A stretch of 64,000 nt of DNA, from contig JAJGOT010000349.1 in assembly GCA_022457155.1 (NCBI GenBank), positions 672,501 through 736,500 of the forward strand, written 5' to 3'. Made by a program: the position numbers and the translations under genes. The DNA comes from Cladopsammia gracilis. Lineage: Eukaryota; Cnidaria; Anthozoa; Scleractinia; Dendrophylliidae. The notes under the pieces were generated by a model. It was not told where the DNA came from. It saw only the letters and a program-made list of their open reading frames with translations, and did no database searches. This document shows, one piece after another, positions 1 through 10,918 of this stretch; the first letter of the stretch is position 1, and each line of letters opens with the position of its first letter.

Positions 1-1241
1 GGCGGCCACGATTACGGACCCCCGCCCCCGTTTTTTCCTCGTCCCCAAAATCCCCTCAACCAGCACCCAACAACACAACCTGCAGTAGATCCGCAACTGG
101 CTTGAATGAGAACACCAGAAGCCACAAAACTCTCTACAGCGGCCAAGGCTAAGGCTATCTCAGACTTCAAAAGGCGTTTTCCGCACGCTAACATGTCAAG
201 ATTTACAACAGGAGTTTCTTTCGACGAAAAGCACAAAGCCTCAGCAGTAGTGCTTTTCCCAGAGGGGCAAGGCTCATGGGCTATGCCCTCAGACATACCG
301 CACAAGAATTGGACACAAGCCCTGAAAGACGCCCTTGGCTTAGAGTATATTGGCGGTTTTCCCTATCAGTTGACGTTGAACCGAAACACACAAAACCCAA
401 TCCCTGCTGTTGAATTCTCCACCTCAATAGACAAAGACATGATGATTGGCTCTGTCTTGAACGACGAAGCGCAAAAGATCTATGTCACGTCAACTGATTA
501 TTTCACAACGAAATACAGAAACATTTTCAGAGACACACAGATTACGTTCACAACCGCGAAATATGGGAGAAAGTGGCTCGGCGGCTCGCATATGAGCATT
601 TGGCCACAGCAACTGAACTTCGCCCTGTGGTGTGCAACAACCGGCTGCGGGATCTCGCGTGACCTTCTGTTTGATAAAAACTCTACTCTCTCCCTAACCC
701 CGCAGCTCCGGTCATTTTACAGGTTTCACGTCTATTTCACAACAAGACGAATACTCTACAAGCTGGGTGGGGAACAGAGCGTGAGTGCTTTGCCAGACGA
801 CCCTACATTCAACCAGAAAGACGACAAGTTCAACATCGACGCATACAAGAGGGTTTGCCAAGAGTTCGGTGTAGACCCCAGTTCTGACTTCCGTTTCACA
901 TACCGTAAGAATCACGGGCTTCGCAATGTGTACATTTGGGTCGCATATGATGGTCCTCTTTCTACTGATTACGACTACCCTGATCCCGATCTAGCCCTGT
1001 TTGATGACGAGCGAATTACAAATAGAAAAGACCCAAACTATCGAGCAAACGGCATATACTTCGTTCGTAACGACCAAGGCGCGGTTAGTCAGTTCGAGCA
1101 CTTTGTACCGAATTATGTACAAGGGCTAACACAGCCAGGGCTCGCGCGTATGAACCAATCAATCGAGGCCTTTGTGTACTGCATTCTGGGTGCACAAGCA
1201 GACATTCGCAGCAGTATTCTTGGGAGTGGAGGCTGAGCGTT
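1..1241 (+). pseudogene. 532-residue structural-protein candidate of A2, 5' part
   Basis: This corresponds to about residues 20-430 of the family-A 532-residue protein; the intact copy is at 14112-15710. It opens within the GGHDYGPPPP proline-rich N-terminal segment. Two in-frame TGA codons break it: at 103-105 (Trp codon in the other copies) and at 1234-1236 (Arg CGA in the other copies). Element A1 then interrupts it at 1242, and the remaining C-terminal part resumes at 19997. Function is unknown; the large size, the abundance of aromatic residues and its place beside the penton-like gene suggest a virion component. Confidence 0.8.
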
Positions 1242-1476
1242 AGTAGTAGAGGGAGTGGGTGATCCGGCCCCACCCCAAATAAGGCCCCAAAGGCCCGAGT
1301 TACCGCCCCTGCGGCCTCATTTCATTCGTCCGCAGGGGCGGTAACTCGGGCCTTTGGGGCCTTATTTGGGGTGGAGCCGGATGCACCCACTCCCTCTACT
1401 ACATAGTAATCACCTCTTGTGTGTGAACTGGGGTCGGTGTTGCCAATTGAACAAAAGTAAACCCTTTTGTATATAC
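1242..1476 (+). repeat. A1 left TIR with terminal palindrome
   Basis: The outer 161 bases form a near-perfect palindrome: left arm 1242-1314, loop about 1315-1328, right arm 1329-1402. It can fold into a roughly 73-bp hairpin. The non-palindromic inner part (1403-1476) matches the right TIR and holds the CAATTGAA and GTATATA elements that precede the polymerase ATG at 1483. The right-end partner is 19764-19996. Confidence 0.92.
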
Positions 1477-1482
1477 ACCCCC
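1444..1482 (+). promoter_or_regulatory. Early-type promoter of A1 polymerase
   Basis: CAATTGAA at 1444-1451 is followed by ACCCTTTTGTATATACA and the ATG at 1483. The same order and spacing precede the YqaJ, cargo and VLTF3-like genes of family A. Promoter function is inferred from this conservation. Confidence 0.6.
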
Positions 1483-4400
1483 ATGGATGCACCACTTCAG
1501 TTCGTTCGGAGACACCAGGGCTGGCGTGACTGGCTACACAGTTATAAAATGACTGTTCCTGCCGACTATCCAATACATGATCTAGATTTGTTTTATCAAG
1601 AGAACAAACCCGCTATAGTTCGAACTATAGTTAGAGAGATTACAGACCTTGGCCCTATAAAAGTGAATTTTTCATTCTTAATTCACTTTTCAAAGGAAGG
1701 AGCCAACGGAACACAAAGAATCACACACTACTTTAGTCAAGAGAACCCTCTCATAATAACACACTTTTATCAAGCAGCAGTCAACGGGCAACTACAAGCT
1801 GTTATTAACTCAAATAAGGAAGAAGTAGCCAGATGGGTAAACATGGGTTCAGGCTGGGTTATCGACAGAGTTGAGTACGTCTTTCTTGATTTCGGAAGAT
1901 ATCAAGCCATCAGAGGAGGTTCTTATATCCCTCTTCCTCCAAAGCTCAAAGCAAAACAAGCCATCATAAACATCAAAAACAGAGATAATCAATGCCTTCG
2001 ATGGGGTTTGCGAGCTGCGCTGTTCCCCACTCGAGATACGAAGCATTCAGACATGCCAAAGAAGTATCCGACAGAGGATGGCTTAAACTTCACTAACATC
2101 TCTTCCCCTACACCCTTGCATCAAATCTCTGAAGTAGAAAAACTTAATCTCGCAATAAACGTCTTTGGCTGGCAAAACGGTAAAACAACAGTCCTTAGAA
2201 TTAGTGAAGTAGAAGACCCAAATATAAGACGAATCAACCTAATGCTGATAACCAATGAAAATAACACACACTACAGCTATATAACAAGCCTAAGCAGGCT
2301 TCTTCATAGCAACTATGAGGCAGGCCGAAGGATTCATTTCTGCGAAAGATGCCTTCAAGGGTTTTCATTGCAAGATGTTCTCAACAAACATCTGCTTGAC
2401 TGCAGGGGTATCAAAGGTAGGCCAGTTCGAACTGAAATGCCCAAAGATGGTGAAAACATCCTGCGTTTCGAGAACTACCAGAACCAGATGAAAGCCCCTT
2501 ACGTTGTCTACGCTGACTTCGAAAGTCTCGTTACAAAAATCGACACTTGCAAGCCAGACCCAAAAGAAAGCAGTACAACCAAAACATCAGTATATACGCC
2601 ATGCGGGTTCTCTATGATGGCTGTTCGCTCTGATCTCAAAACAAAAGGCCCATACTTATACAGAGGTGAGGACACGGTGGAGGGGTTTCTCTACTACATA
2701 CAATTGTTAGAGAGAGAGATAAGAGACGAACTTCATCACAAGAAGCCCATTTCTATTGCGCGAGCAGACTAGACAGATTTCAACAACGCAAATTACTGTA
2801 GCATTTGTGATGGGTGTCTCTACAAAGAGAACTTCAACGACTCTTTTGATCTCTATGATCCGAACACGGGAGCGTATGCGGGTCTTGTTCATCACAAAAC
2901 CAACAAATGCTACACCAATGCATTTAAAACCTACATTCAAAACGAAGAAACAGGGCGTTTGGAGGCGTTTCCCTTCATTGGCCCAAGAAACAAAAGGCAA
3001 CAAAAAACAAAGCCCATCTTTGAGCAAGTTAATTGCCTATTCTGCGGAGAATCTCTCGTACGAGACTTCATGAGAGACGCTGTTAGAGATCACTGCCACA
3101 TAACAGGCAAGTATCGAGGCGCTGCTCACAAAGCATGTAATATAAATCATTTCAGAATCAATCCGGAAACTGTTACAATCCCTGTTATCTTTCACAACTT
3201 GAAGGGCTACGATGCACATCATATCATGAGCGGTATAGCTGAAATACAATCTGATCTGAAGTGCATCCCGACAAATATGGAGAAGTACGTTTCTTTCTCT
3301 CTGGGCAACTTAAGGTTTATCGACAGCTTGCAGTTCATGCAGTCGAGCCTCGACAATCTGGTTAAATCAAACGAACCAGAGTCCTTCACAATCATGGCAA
3401 ACCATGAAAAGGACCCCAATAAACTCAAGCTCCTTCTGCAAAAAGGAAACTATCCATGAGTACATGGACTCTTGGAGGCGGTTTGATGAGAGAAGTCACT
3501 CCCAGAGAAGAGCGCGTTCTATAGCGAGCTCAAAAAAGAACACATAAGCGATAAGGACTACACTCATACGCAGGAAGTGTGGGAAGCGTTCGAATGTAAA
3601 GACCTCGGTGAGTATCATGATCTTTACCTAAAGACGGACGTACTTCTCCTTGCAGATGTCTTCGAGAACTTCAGAAAAACATGCCTCAAGCACTACAAAC
3701 TCGACTCGGCGCATTACTATACAGCCCAGGGCCTCAGCTGTGACGCTCTTTTGAAATACACAGGAATCAATCTTGAACTGTTAACAAACATTAACATGCA
3801 CCTCTTTGTTGAAAAAGGCATGCGTGGCGGTATTTTAATGGAGAGCAGGCGCTTCTGCAAAGCGAACAACCCCTTTCTTGATGATCACAACCCAGATCAA
3901 GAAACAAGCTACATCATGTACTTCGATGCAAACAATCTTTACGGTTGGGCCATGAGTCAACCACCACCTGTTGGCAACTTTCAATGGTGCTTAGTGTTCC
4001 CAACACAACACCAAATCAGGAAATGGTCCCCAAACAGAAAGATTGGCTACATCCTTGAGGTTGATCTAGAATACCCAGAGGAGCTACACGATGAACACAA
4101 CGCCTATCCTCTAGCACCAGAGAAGCATAGCGTCGCAAAGTCGTGGATGTCTCCTTATCAAAGGGCATTGATAGAGGGGCATGCAGAGGATAAGACAGAG
4201 AAATTGCTCCTTACCCTAAAGGACAAAGCCAGATATGTTTTGCACTACAGGAATCTTCAGCTTTATCTAGAGCTAGGCATAAAGCTGAAAAAGATTCATC
4301 GAATCCTCAAATTCGAGCAGAAATCTTGGATGGAGCCTTACATAAGGCTGAACACAGAACTCAGAAAGCAAGCCACTTCTGACTTCGAGAAGAACTTCTT

Positions 4401-5100
4401 CAAGCTGATGAACAACTCTGTCTTTGGCAAGACCATGGAGAACCTCAGAAAGCGCATTGATATGAGGCTTGCTCGCGCGAATGAGACAGACAAGTTGAGA
4501 AAGCTTATCTCAAACCCACTGTTTGCCAGAGCAACAGTCTTTGGTGAAAATCTTGCAGGGATTCAAATGCACAAGGATAAAATCTTACTCAAACGCCCAG
4601 TCTACACCGGCATGTGCATCCTTGATCTTTCTAAGACTCTGATGTACGACTTCTACTATAAGTACCTCAAGTTTAAGTACGGCTCGCGATGTGATCTACT
4701 ATACACAGACACAGACAGCCTGCTTCTAGAGATCAAGACAGAGGATGTCTACAAGGACATGGAGAATCGCCTCGATGAGCTCTACGACACAAGCGACTAC
4801 CCAAAAGACCACTTTCTTCACAGCCACAATAGGCGACAATATTGTTGACACATTGTCATTTTGAACCCCATTTTGTTCGGGACGAGAGGCATTTCAGCCC
4901 CACCCCCCTAATTCCCCACCCCCACCCCCCAGACAATGTTGTGTATCGTTTCGTCAGGTCTGTCGCTACAATCCTACAACATTGGATGGGGGGACGGGGG
5001 TTAATGCGGCAGAGTGTAGTAAAAGGAAAGATACAGTGATAAATATGTCACGAAAACTGTTTTTGTTATAGAGTGTGTCAACTATTTTTGTCGCCTATTG

Positions 5101-6478
5101 TCCGATATACAAAAATTGTTATTTAGACATTCATGGTAAGGCAAGGGCACTGTCTCTTGCTTTAATTATTATTTTGGGGACTTTCTGCTATATCACACAA
5201 CAGACTTTCATAGATGACCAAATTTGACGATTATTTGTAGAAATGAAATTCGCTGTGTTATAAGTAAAACACGCAAATGCGTCGAGAGCCTCACTAATGT
5301 CAAAGCGAGAAACAGATACGTAACTATATGGTATATGCGTAGCAGATGTGTTGCTTAGTTGCCAGTTGCATGTAACTGAATTTATTAGCATTTTTCAAAC
5401 AAGATAAAAGATAACATGGACTTGCGAATTCCTTCTCTTTTTTGCAAGTGGCAAGAACACCATTGTGTTTATTACGGAACGGCTTGCTCAACGGAAAGGA
5501 AACTGAAATGATGACGGTTCTTTTAAAGATCTTTCGGTTTCATGTTGAACTTTCGCAATAACAGCAAAATAAATGTCTTCTTGTGCAAAATTTCCTTAAA
5601 CAAGAAAGCAGTAAAGAAGATGTCTCGAATAACCACGATTTACCACAATTTACCACGCTTTACCATGTTGAAATAAAAAACTGCTTTAGTAATGTTCTAT
5701 TGTTTACCATAGTAAATCGTGGTTAATTGTGGTAAGCGTGGAATTTCAAAAGATAGACACATATTTCCCCTTTTAAAGGCTGATTTTATAACAGAATGAA
5801 AGATTGAACATATTTCATGTTCTAAATTCGGGTTTGATACATGAATTTTGCGAGAAATGAATAAGAATTTGTTGTAAATGCCACATCAAGTGACAGTAAT
5901 TTGATATGTCACGCGCGCGTGTCACGCTGTGTTACAGCGTTATACTCAGTCTGCAAGAAACTTTGGTAAATTTTTAAGGCGGCCTCTTCCATTGTTCGCT
6001 TTACGGTAAAATTCCCCTCTTCTTTCCTTAAAGAGAAAATCTGTCGAAGGAATGGCCGCTCTACACGGGGACTCAACTTTCTTGGCTGGCCTGGTCGCTC
6101 ATTCTTGTGGTGGACTTTGTTACATTGGCCCTTTTTCAGACTTTTTAAAATCTGATTTTCTGAAGACCTTCAAACGTATCATTCGTCGATCATTTACTTC
6201 AGTCTTAACCCTTTGTATTTTCGTGCAGTGCACCCAAAGGCACGAGTTTCTTCGTCAATTTTACCAGCGAAGACCATTTTGCCTCGCTTTATTCACGTGC
6301 TTAAGACTATTATAACATCACCATAAAATTCGATAAACGGCTGCAATTAGAATGTAATTAATCAGCTATTAACGCCGTTCGCATGAATCAAAACATCGGA
6401 CAGAGCAGATTAATATTTGTAATAACCGATTAATTTCCTCGCACTTTTGGGAAGAAATAGCACATTTCTTACTTCAGA
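5101..6478. other. AT-rich interior of the composite insertion, no gene seen
   Basis: Only short ORFs without recognisable motifs. It contains an imperfect inverted repeat (5632-5668 against 5704-5742) built from repeated TTTACCAC words. A TGTCACG-type repeat cluster lies near 5905-5935. Confidence 0.6.
5632..5742. repeat. Imperfect inverted repeat, about 38-bp arms
   Basis: The left arm reads CCACGATTTACCACAATTTA onward and the right arm is its near reverse complement, with a roughly 35-bp loop. Each arm is itself made of three degenerate TTTACCAC units. It may be the remnant of a small foldback element. Confidence 0.65.
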
Positions 6479-7119
6479 CAATAGGCGACAATATTGTTGA
6501 CACATTGTCATTTTGAACCCCATTTTGTTCGGGACGAGAGGCATTTCAGCCCCACCCCCCCAGACAATGTTGTGTATCGTTTCGTCAGGTCTGTCGCTAC
6601 AATCCTACAACATTGGATGGGGTACGGGGGTTAATGCGGCAGAGTGTAGTAAAAGGAAAGATACAGTGATAAATATGTCACGAAAACTGTTTTTGTTATA
6701 GAGTGTGTCAACTATTTTTGTCGCCTATTGCAGCTAAACAAGAAGGTCATCGGCAAGATGAAGGACGAGTGCGAGGGTGTGCCCATCTCAGAGGTTGTGT
6801 GTCTTCGTTCGAAGATGTACAGCATCTTTAAAGATGACAGTAGGTGCATAAAGAAAAAGGACAAGGACGGTAAAGAAATCAAAGCTAAGTTGGACATCAA
6901 AAACGTGAAGGACACCACCAAGGCTGTGACGAAGAAGGAGATCATACACCAGAACTACAAAGACACCCTCTTCAGAAAGGAGGCCTTCAAACACGGGATG
7001 GACATGCTTCGAAGCGTGAATCATCAGATCTATGGCGTACATCTAAACAAGACAACACTCTCGCCATTTGATTCAAAGCGCTGGATCAAAGACGATGGCA
7101 TTCATACTCTGGCATATGG

Positions 7120-8110
7120 TCACAAAGATATCGGCGGTAACTGAGTCCCATCTGGCACAACCATCAACTCCTCACGAACGAACCCCCTCTTTGGCCCATC
7201 AAAGAGATAATACACCACAGGTGCATCTGGCTTGGTAACAACTCTTTCAATGTTGTAGACTTTCAAAGACCAGATCGGATCCGTCGCCCGTCGACCACCA
7301 CCCTCAAGCTCGCCAGGCTGATACAGATATCGCAAATTAACCCGAGGAGGGAGCTTCTTTTCATTCGCCCCCACTGGTCTCAAATATGGGGTTGCAGGCT
7401 TGGCTGAGGTGGCTTTCTCTTTGATTGCTTGTGCAGGCTTCTTGCCAGTCAGCCGGGTTACTTCATTGTTCAAGGCAGAGACAACATCTGGCAATCTTTT
7501 AACCCAAGCGGTCGAACGGCTAGAGGGCAGATTCATTTCAATTGCGTACTGATAACCAAACAATCGTTCAGCCAGGGTTCTGTTGAATCTTTCAACAATC
7601 CCTTGGTCTCTGTGGATATCAACACGCCCACGGCGAATGGTTGTTTTATGGGCCCCCATCTCTTTAGTCACAGCTCCCATAAACTCTGTCCACGGGTCGA
7701 CTTGCAACAGTTGTGGCCATTTCAAAGGCCCGCGTCTGTAAATACGTGTCAACGCCTTCGAAACTTCATCAGACTCTTTCGAAGTCAAGGGCTCTGCTTT
7801 TTGTAGCGGCTTGCTACATCAACAGCCGTCAAAGCATATTTGTAAATCTTTCGTCCATGAGGCAGTTTGTCGTGTGGCCAAAAAAGTAGATCTGCTTGAT
7901 GCACTGCATTGGGTGTTGAGATATTAAACTTTGGGCGAGGGATGTGGCGTGGTGCGAGGAAGTAAACTTGCCAAAGGGCTTGTTTGGCCAGCCATTTCTT
8001 TGCCACCTCCCCTGAGACCTTGGTCGCAGTGGCCAGCTTTTTTTTACAGCGGCAAGTCCTTTCCAGTAGCCTTTGGGACTGTAATAGATCTTTGAGAGTT
8101 TGACCTCCAT
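7120..8110 (-). pseudogene. int: Polinton integrase of A1, frameshifted
   Basis: Retroviral-type DDE integrase that would insert the element. The catalytic D, D and E are visible in HQADLLF, LLQVDPWTEFMG and DQGIVERFNRTL. Compared with the intact 329-residue copy at 57391-58380, frames change near 8035-8046 (T-run) and again near 7796-7804. The start at 8110 follows GTATATACC. No C-terminal chromodomain is present, unlike the family-B integrase. The 3' end overlaps the polymerase end by 25 bp. Confidence 0.92.
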
Positions 8111-8143
8111 AGGGGTGGTATATACTTATGTGTTGTTGTTTGT

Positions 8144-8581
8144 TTACAGAAAGCGATAGGCTGCATACCCACCCGCAAGCAGGGTGCCTCCAATGAACGC
8201 AAGTTCACCAGTCTGCTGTTGTGAGCTGGGTTTGTAGAAGTCTGAGAATTGAGGCTCTTTGTAATCTTTGATTTGTTTATCTGGTTGCGATTTATGCATC
8301 TGGTTATACAAGACCAGGGCTTGGTCGGTGGTTTGGAAGTTTTGGCTAGCTTGGTGTTTTACCTGATCGTTGGCTGCAATCCAGTCGAGGAGCTTGGTGC
8401 GGTCCTTCTGGTATTTGGCGTAAGCTGCTTGGTATTGTTCGAGGGCGTGGTCATGCCGGATTTTCTCATCCATTGCTGCCTTTCCGTTATCACCAGACAG
8501 ATATTTCGCTAGATAATTGCCGCCAGTGAAAGCTGCTGCATTCAAAACAACGCCAAGGGCCATTATTGCAATGCTGGCCAT
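8144..8581 (-). CDS. Small membrane-anchored virion-type protein, 145 aa
   Basis: Conserved in A1, A2 (25465-25893) and A3 (split by element B). It has a hydrophobic N-terminus (IAIMALGVVLNAAAFTGG), a charged helical middle, the conserved SDFYKP segment, and a C-terminal hydrophobic stretch (AFIGGTLLAGGYAAYRFL). It is open throughout in A1. It lies in the small-gene cluster between ATPase and integrase in all copies. Function is not recognised; a structural or membrane-associated virion role is a guess from context. Confidence 0.75.
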   Translation of the reverse strand: MASIAIMALGVVLNAAAFTGGNYLAKYLSGDNGKAAMDEKIRHDHALEQYQAAYAKYQKDRTKLLDWIAANDQVKHQASQNFQTTDQALVLYNQMHKSQPDKQIKDYKEPQFSDFYKPSSQQQTGELAFIGGTLLAGGYAAYRFL

Positions 8582-8606
8582 TGTGGTGATGTGTATACAT
8601 ATGGTT

Positions 8607-9314
8607 TTACATGTTGTCTGGGAGGATTTTCTGGTCCTCGAGATATTTCTTCAGCGCGATGCTTCCAGCCATGACGGCTGTGAACTTGACGTAGTTCATC
8701 AAGCTTGCACTGGGGTCGGCAGTTAAGTTTTCTTTGATGGTCGTTTTCCCAATCCAACCAATACCAGCGACAAGGCCAGTGATTGTTGCGGCGTCGAGGA
8801 TAGACTTCACAAGCTTATCGTCAGCAATGGTTTGTGTGCAGTATACATATGTGTTTTTTTTATTCCATTTTTTGATGCCTTGTCTTACCGGAATTCGAGA
8901 TGGGGGTTGTTCTGGTGGCGTGGCTGGTGGCGGTGTCGCTGGTGGTTTGCTTGGTTTGCATCCAAGCTTTTGCATTATGGCTTCGCGTTGGTAATACACA
9001 CCTGCAGCAGAAACAATCAACCCTCCAACCCCCAGAATGTAAAAGATTGAGTTGCTGTTGGTGTCACTTGTTGAGGGTTGGTTTGCAGCATTGGTGTCAC
9101 TTGTTGAGGGTGCAGGCTTTTGTGCTTCGGCCTTTTTCTTTGCTTCACGGGCCAGGCGGTTGCGTTCTGCTAGCCTTTTGCCAGAAGCAACACGGCCGGG
9201 GTTCTTTTCTGTTGCAGGCTTTGTTTTTGGGGTCTCAGAGGTAATACGTGCAGGTGTTGGGGTTGCCGTTGGAGTTTTAGTTTCTTCAGGGATCGCCTCG
9301 AGTGGTGTGTCCAT
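8607..9314 (-). CDS. Two small virion-type genes read as one fused frame
   Basis: In A2 and A3 these are separate genes: a proline-rich basic protein with one membrane segment (conserved KNPGRVASGKRLAE and YYQREAIM), then a 73-residue protein (KLVKS...LEDQK). In A1 the first gene has lost its stop and the second starts with ATT (8826-8828) instead of ATG. One 235-residue frame therefore spans both from ATG 9314, and reads through the old intergenic TATA region. This is probably decay rather than a selected fusion. Confidence 0.75.
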   Translation of the reverse strand: MDTPLEAIPEETKTPTATPTPARITSETPKTKPATEKNPGRVASGKRLAERNRLAREAKKKAEAQKPAPSTSDTNAANQPSTSDTNSNSIFYILGVGGLIVSAAGVYYQREAIMQKLGCKPSKPPATPPPATPPEQPPSRIPVRQGIKKWNKKNTYVYCTQTIADDKLVKSILDAATITGLVAGIGWIGKTTIKENLTADPSASLMNYVKFTAVMAGSIALKKYLEDQKILPDNM

Positions 9315-9354
9315 AGTGGGTATATATATGATTTTGAAAATTTGACAAGTGTGC

Positions 9355-9425
9355 TGACAGGTTCCACCTAGGTTCCACCCAGGTTCCTTCAAGGTTTCTT
9401 CAAGGTTGCTGTAAGGTTGCTGCCA
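9355..9425. repeat. Short AGGTTCC-type tandem repeats
   Basis: AGGTTCCACCT, AGGTTCCACCC, AGGTTCCTTCA and AGGTTGCTG units follow one another at the 3' end of the 212-aa gene. Equivalent repeats lie at 24700-24737 and 36540-36595 in the other copies, at the same place, with different unit variants. Confidence 0.7.
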
Positions 9426-10038
9426 GATTAACACCAACTTCATCAAAGCCCTCAAGTGGATAGCCTTCACTGTCTCTGCTTGGATGTGTGAGTTGGGGTT
9501 GGTGTTTCGTTTCTTCCAATTCTATTAAGTCAGGCTTGTGATCAGGCTCTCGTTCAAACTTGACGTGTTTTGTTGTGATGAGAGCAGCATTGGCAAGCGC
9601 CAGCCATCGTCCGCATCTCAGGGCAAGACCTCCAGCAAGATTTGACATCTCCTGGTAGATGATGTAATCATTTTTGAGTTCTTTCTGTAATTCCTTGACA
9701 TCATCAATGTTGACCACCGCGCCAACTCCTTTGGACACGAGCATTATGGCGGAATCAACTACGGATTCGGTTGTCTTGTTGCCGACGTAGGCCTCGTACC
9801 TTTTGCAGTATTTCTCAACGTCCTTGTATGACAGTCGCTTGACGTGGTCGTGTGTGAGCTGCACGCCGATAGCTTCTTTGGCCTTGCCAGTTGAAACAAG
9901 GATTGCCAGCGTCTCACGTTTGGCAGGAATGCCATTGTCACACACGAGCCCTGTGGGAGGTGTGGTATCAGGGGTGGCCTCCAGTATCTGCAGTACTTCG
10001 TCAAAAACGGCCTGGTCTTCAGTTGCTTGTGCCATCAT
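9400..10038 (-). CDS. Conserved family-A protein, about 212 aa, unknown function
   Basis: Present in all three copies (24099-24692, 35932-36528). Landmarks are LVSTGKAKEAIG, the near-invariant YEAYVGNKTTES, an amphipathic middle (VVNIDDV), and the end HPSRDSEGYPLEGFDEVG. It starts ATGATG just after a TATATATA stretch. Without a signal or a catalytic motif I cannot assign a role. Conservation inside the structural cluster suggests a core virion or morphogenesis protein. Confidence 0.75.
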   Translation of the reverse strand: MMAQATEDQAVFDEVLQILEATPDTTPPTGLVCDNGIPAKRETLAILVSTGKAKEAIGVQLTHDHVKRLSYKDVEKYCKRYEAYVGNKTTESVVDSAIMLVSKGVGAVVNIDDVKELQKELKNDYIIYQEMSNLAGGLALRCGRWLALANAALITTKHVKFEREPDHKPDLIELEETKHQPQLTHPSRDSEGYPLEGFDEVGVNLAATLQQP

Positions 10039-10059
10039 CAGGGGTATATATATGTGTTT

Positions 10060-10299
10060 TTATTTTTCTATAATTCTCTTGATGTCGGGTAAAAGGGTTT
10101 CAAGCTCTCGTATAAGCCCCGCCATGGTGTCTGCCATAGAATTCAACCGCAATGGATATCTGTTGAGAAGCATAAGGCGCAGATCTTCCTCACTAGCGGC
10201 TTTGATAATTTTGTTTTGCGCATCAAGTGTGTGTTTGTGCAATTCATTCAAAAGCTATGAAAGCACCGTGAGCTTGTGTAGACTGGTTGGCGAATCCAT
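10060..10299 (-). pseudogene. Small 79-aa family-A protein, amber-interrupted
   Basis: The intact copy is at 35674-35913. In A1 an in-frame TAG at 10255-10257 replaces a Gln codon. Visible features are SLHKLTVLS and DLRLMLLNRYPL, ending LPDIKRIIEK; it is probably an all-helical protein. The start at 10299 directly follows a TATATATATA run. Function is unknown. Confidence 0.75.
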
Positions 10300-10318
10300 G
10301 GTATATATATATTTGTGT

Positions 10319-10918
10319 TTAAACCTTGTACTCAATTCCATACGGGTGCCTAAGAGAGAAAACCAGGTGGGAGAACTTGCGGGATTTGAGCCTTGCAATA
10401 AGCTCTTTGTACTCCTCATGGGAGAGCTCGCCGGCATAGTCTTCGAAGATGGCCTTAGTTGTCTTGCTGGAGGGCGTGTAAAAGAGCACGATCGCTGCAA
10501 TGTTATCACGATATGGCTTAGCTATGCTGGTGATTTGCTGTGTCAAGACCCACACGGATATGCCGTCATGCCTTGCGCTGAACCCCAGATTGACCAGCTG
10601 ACTCGTGCGGCCTTTGACATCTTTTGAGGCGGCGCAGTCATCGAGAATGAATACAGTGTTGGTGCATGTAAAAAAGAAGCTCGCCAGCTTCAACCAGTCT
10701 TCGATTTCATGCTGTTGGCAGATAATCACAAAGATGTTCGGATCGCGGTCCACGAAGCCATCGTATGTCTTGTTCTTGACAAATATGGGGCAGAATAAAA
10801 CGATGTAATCAAAACAACCCCTAAAGGGGCCTCGCAGTTGGTTTAGAAGATACTGTGTCTTGCCAGAGTTAGTGGGACCCACGATTAGTGCGTTGAATGG
10901 CAGCTTTCTTGGGTCCAT
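10319..10918 (-). CDS. A32/FtsK-type genome packaging ATPase of A1
   Basis: 199 residues. Walker A GPTNSGKTQ lies at about residues 12-20 and Walker B VFILDDCA at about residue 95. This family powers DNA packaging into the capsid in Polintons, virophages and large DNA viruses. The frame is open throughout in A1. The open frame extends upstream to 11050, but ATG 10918 (MDPRKLPF) is conserved in A2 and A3, so it was chosen. Located directly downstream of the capsid gene in all copies. Confidence 0.9.
   Translation of the reverse strand: MDPRKLPFNALIVGPTNSGKTQYLLNQLRGPFRGCFDYIVLFCPIFVKNKTYDGFVDRDPNIFVIICQQHEIEDWLKLASFFFTCTNTVFILDDCAASKDVKGRTSQLVNLGFSARHDGISVWVLTQQITSIAKPYRDNIAAIVLFYTPSSKTTKAIFEDYAGELSHEEYKELIARLKSRKFSHLVFSLRHPYGIEYKV

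Larger units (their letters stand above)
4827..6730 (+). mobile_element. Composite insertion bounded by two MITE-like units
   Basis: Two direct copies (4827-5100 and 6479-6730) each begin CAATAGGCGACAA and end TTGTCGCCTATTG, so each has its own inverted termini. They enclose 1.38 kb of unrelated AT-rich DNA. The whole block interrupts the polymerase gene. Removing it together with one copy of a 2-bp CA duplication (4825-4826, 6731-6732) restores codon continuity with the A3 polymerase. The first unit has about 22 extra bases in a C-rich stretch. No transposase was seen, so it is probably non-autonomous. Confidence 0.85.
1483..7144 (+). pseudogene. polB: Protein-primed DNA polymerase B of A1, broken
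   Basis: Replicates the element from protein-primed ends. Visible in order: a C2H2-like finger (HFCERC...HLLDC), ExoI YADFESL, an endonuclease VII-like cluster (DHCHITGKYRGAAH), ExoII around FHNLKGYDAHH, ExoIII (YHDLYLKTDVLLL), motif A DANNLYGWAMSQ, motif B KLMNNSVFGKTMEN and motif C YTDTDSL. Breaks: in-frame TAG at 2770-2772; an apparent 2-bp deletion near 3456 with the frame restored by about 3577; and the mobile insertion at 4827-6730, after which the C-terminus resumes at 6731. The 3' end overlaps the convergent integrase gene by 25 bp. Start 1483 was chosen because it directly follows the early promoter. Confidence 0.93.

Noticed and set aside
6052..6315. ORF inside the composite insertion
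   Set aside because: 87 codons without motif, homologue in the window or promoter; compatible with chance.
4827..6730. LTR retrotransposon suggested by the two direct repeats
   Set aside because: The repeats lack TG...CA ends, have inverted CAATAGG/CCTATTG ends instead, and the interior has no gag or reverse transcriptase.
7120..8110. Retrovirus or LTR element because of the rve integrase
   Set aside because: No reverse transcriptase or gag; the integrase is convergent with a family B DNA polymerase and lies within AGTAGT-type TIRs, as in Polintons.
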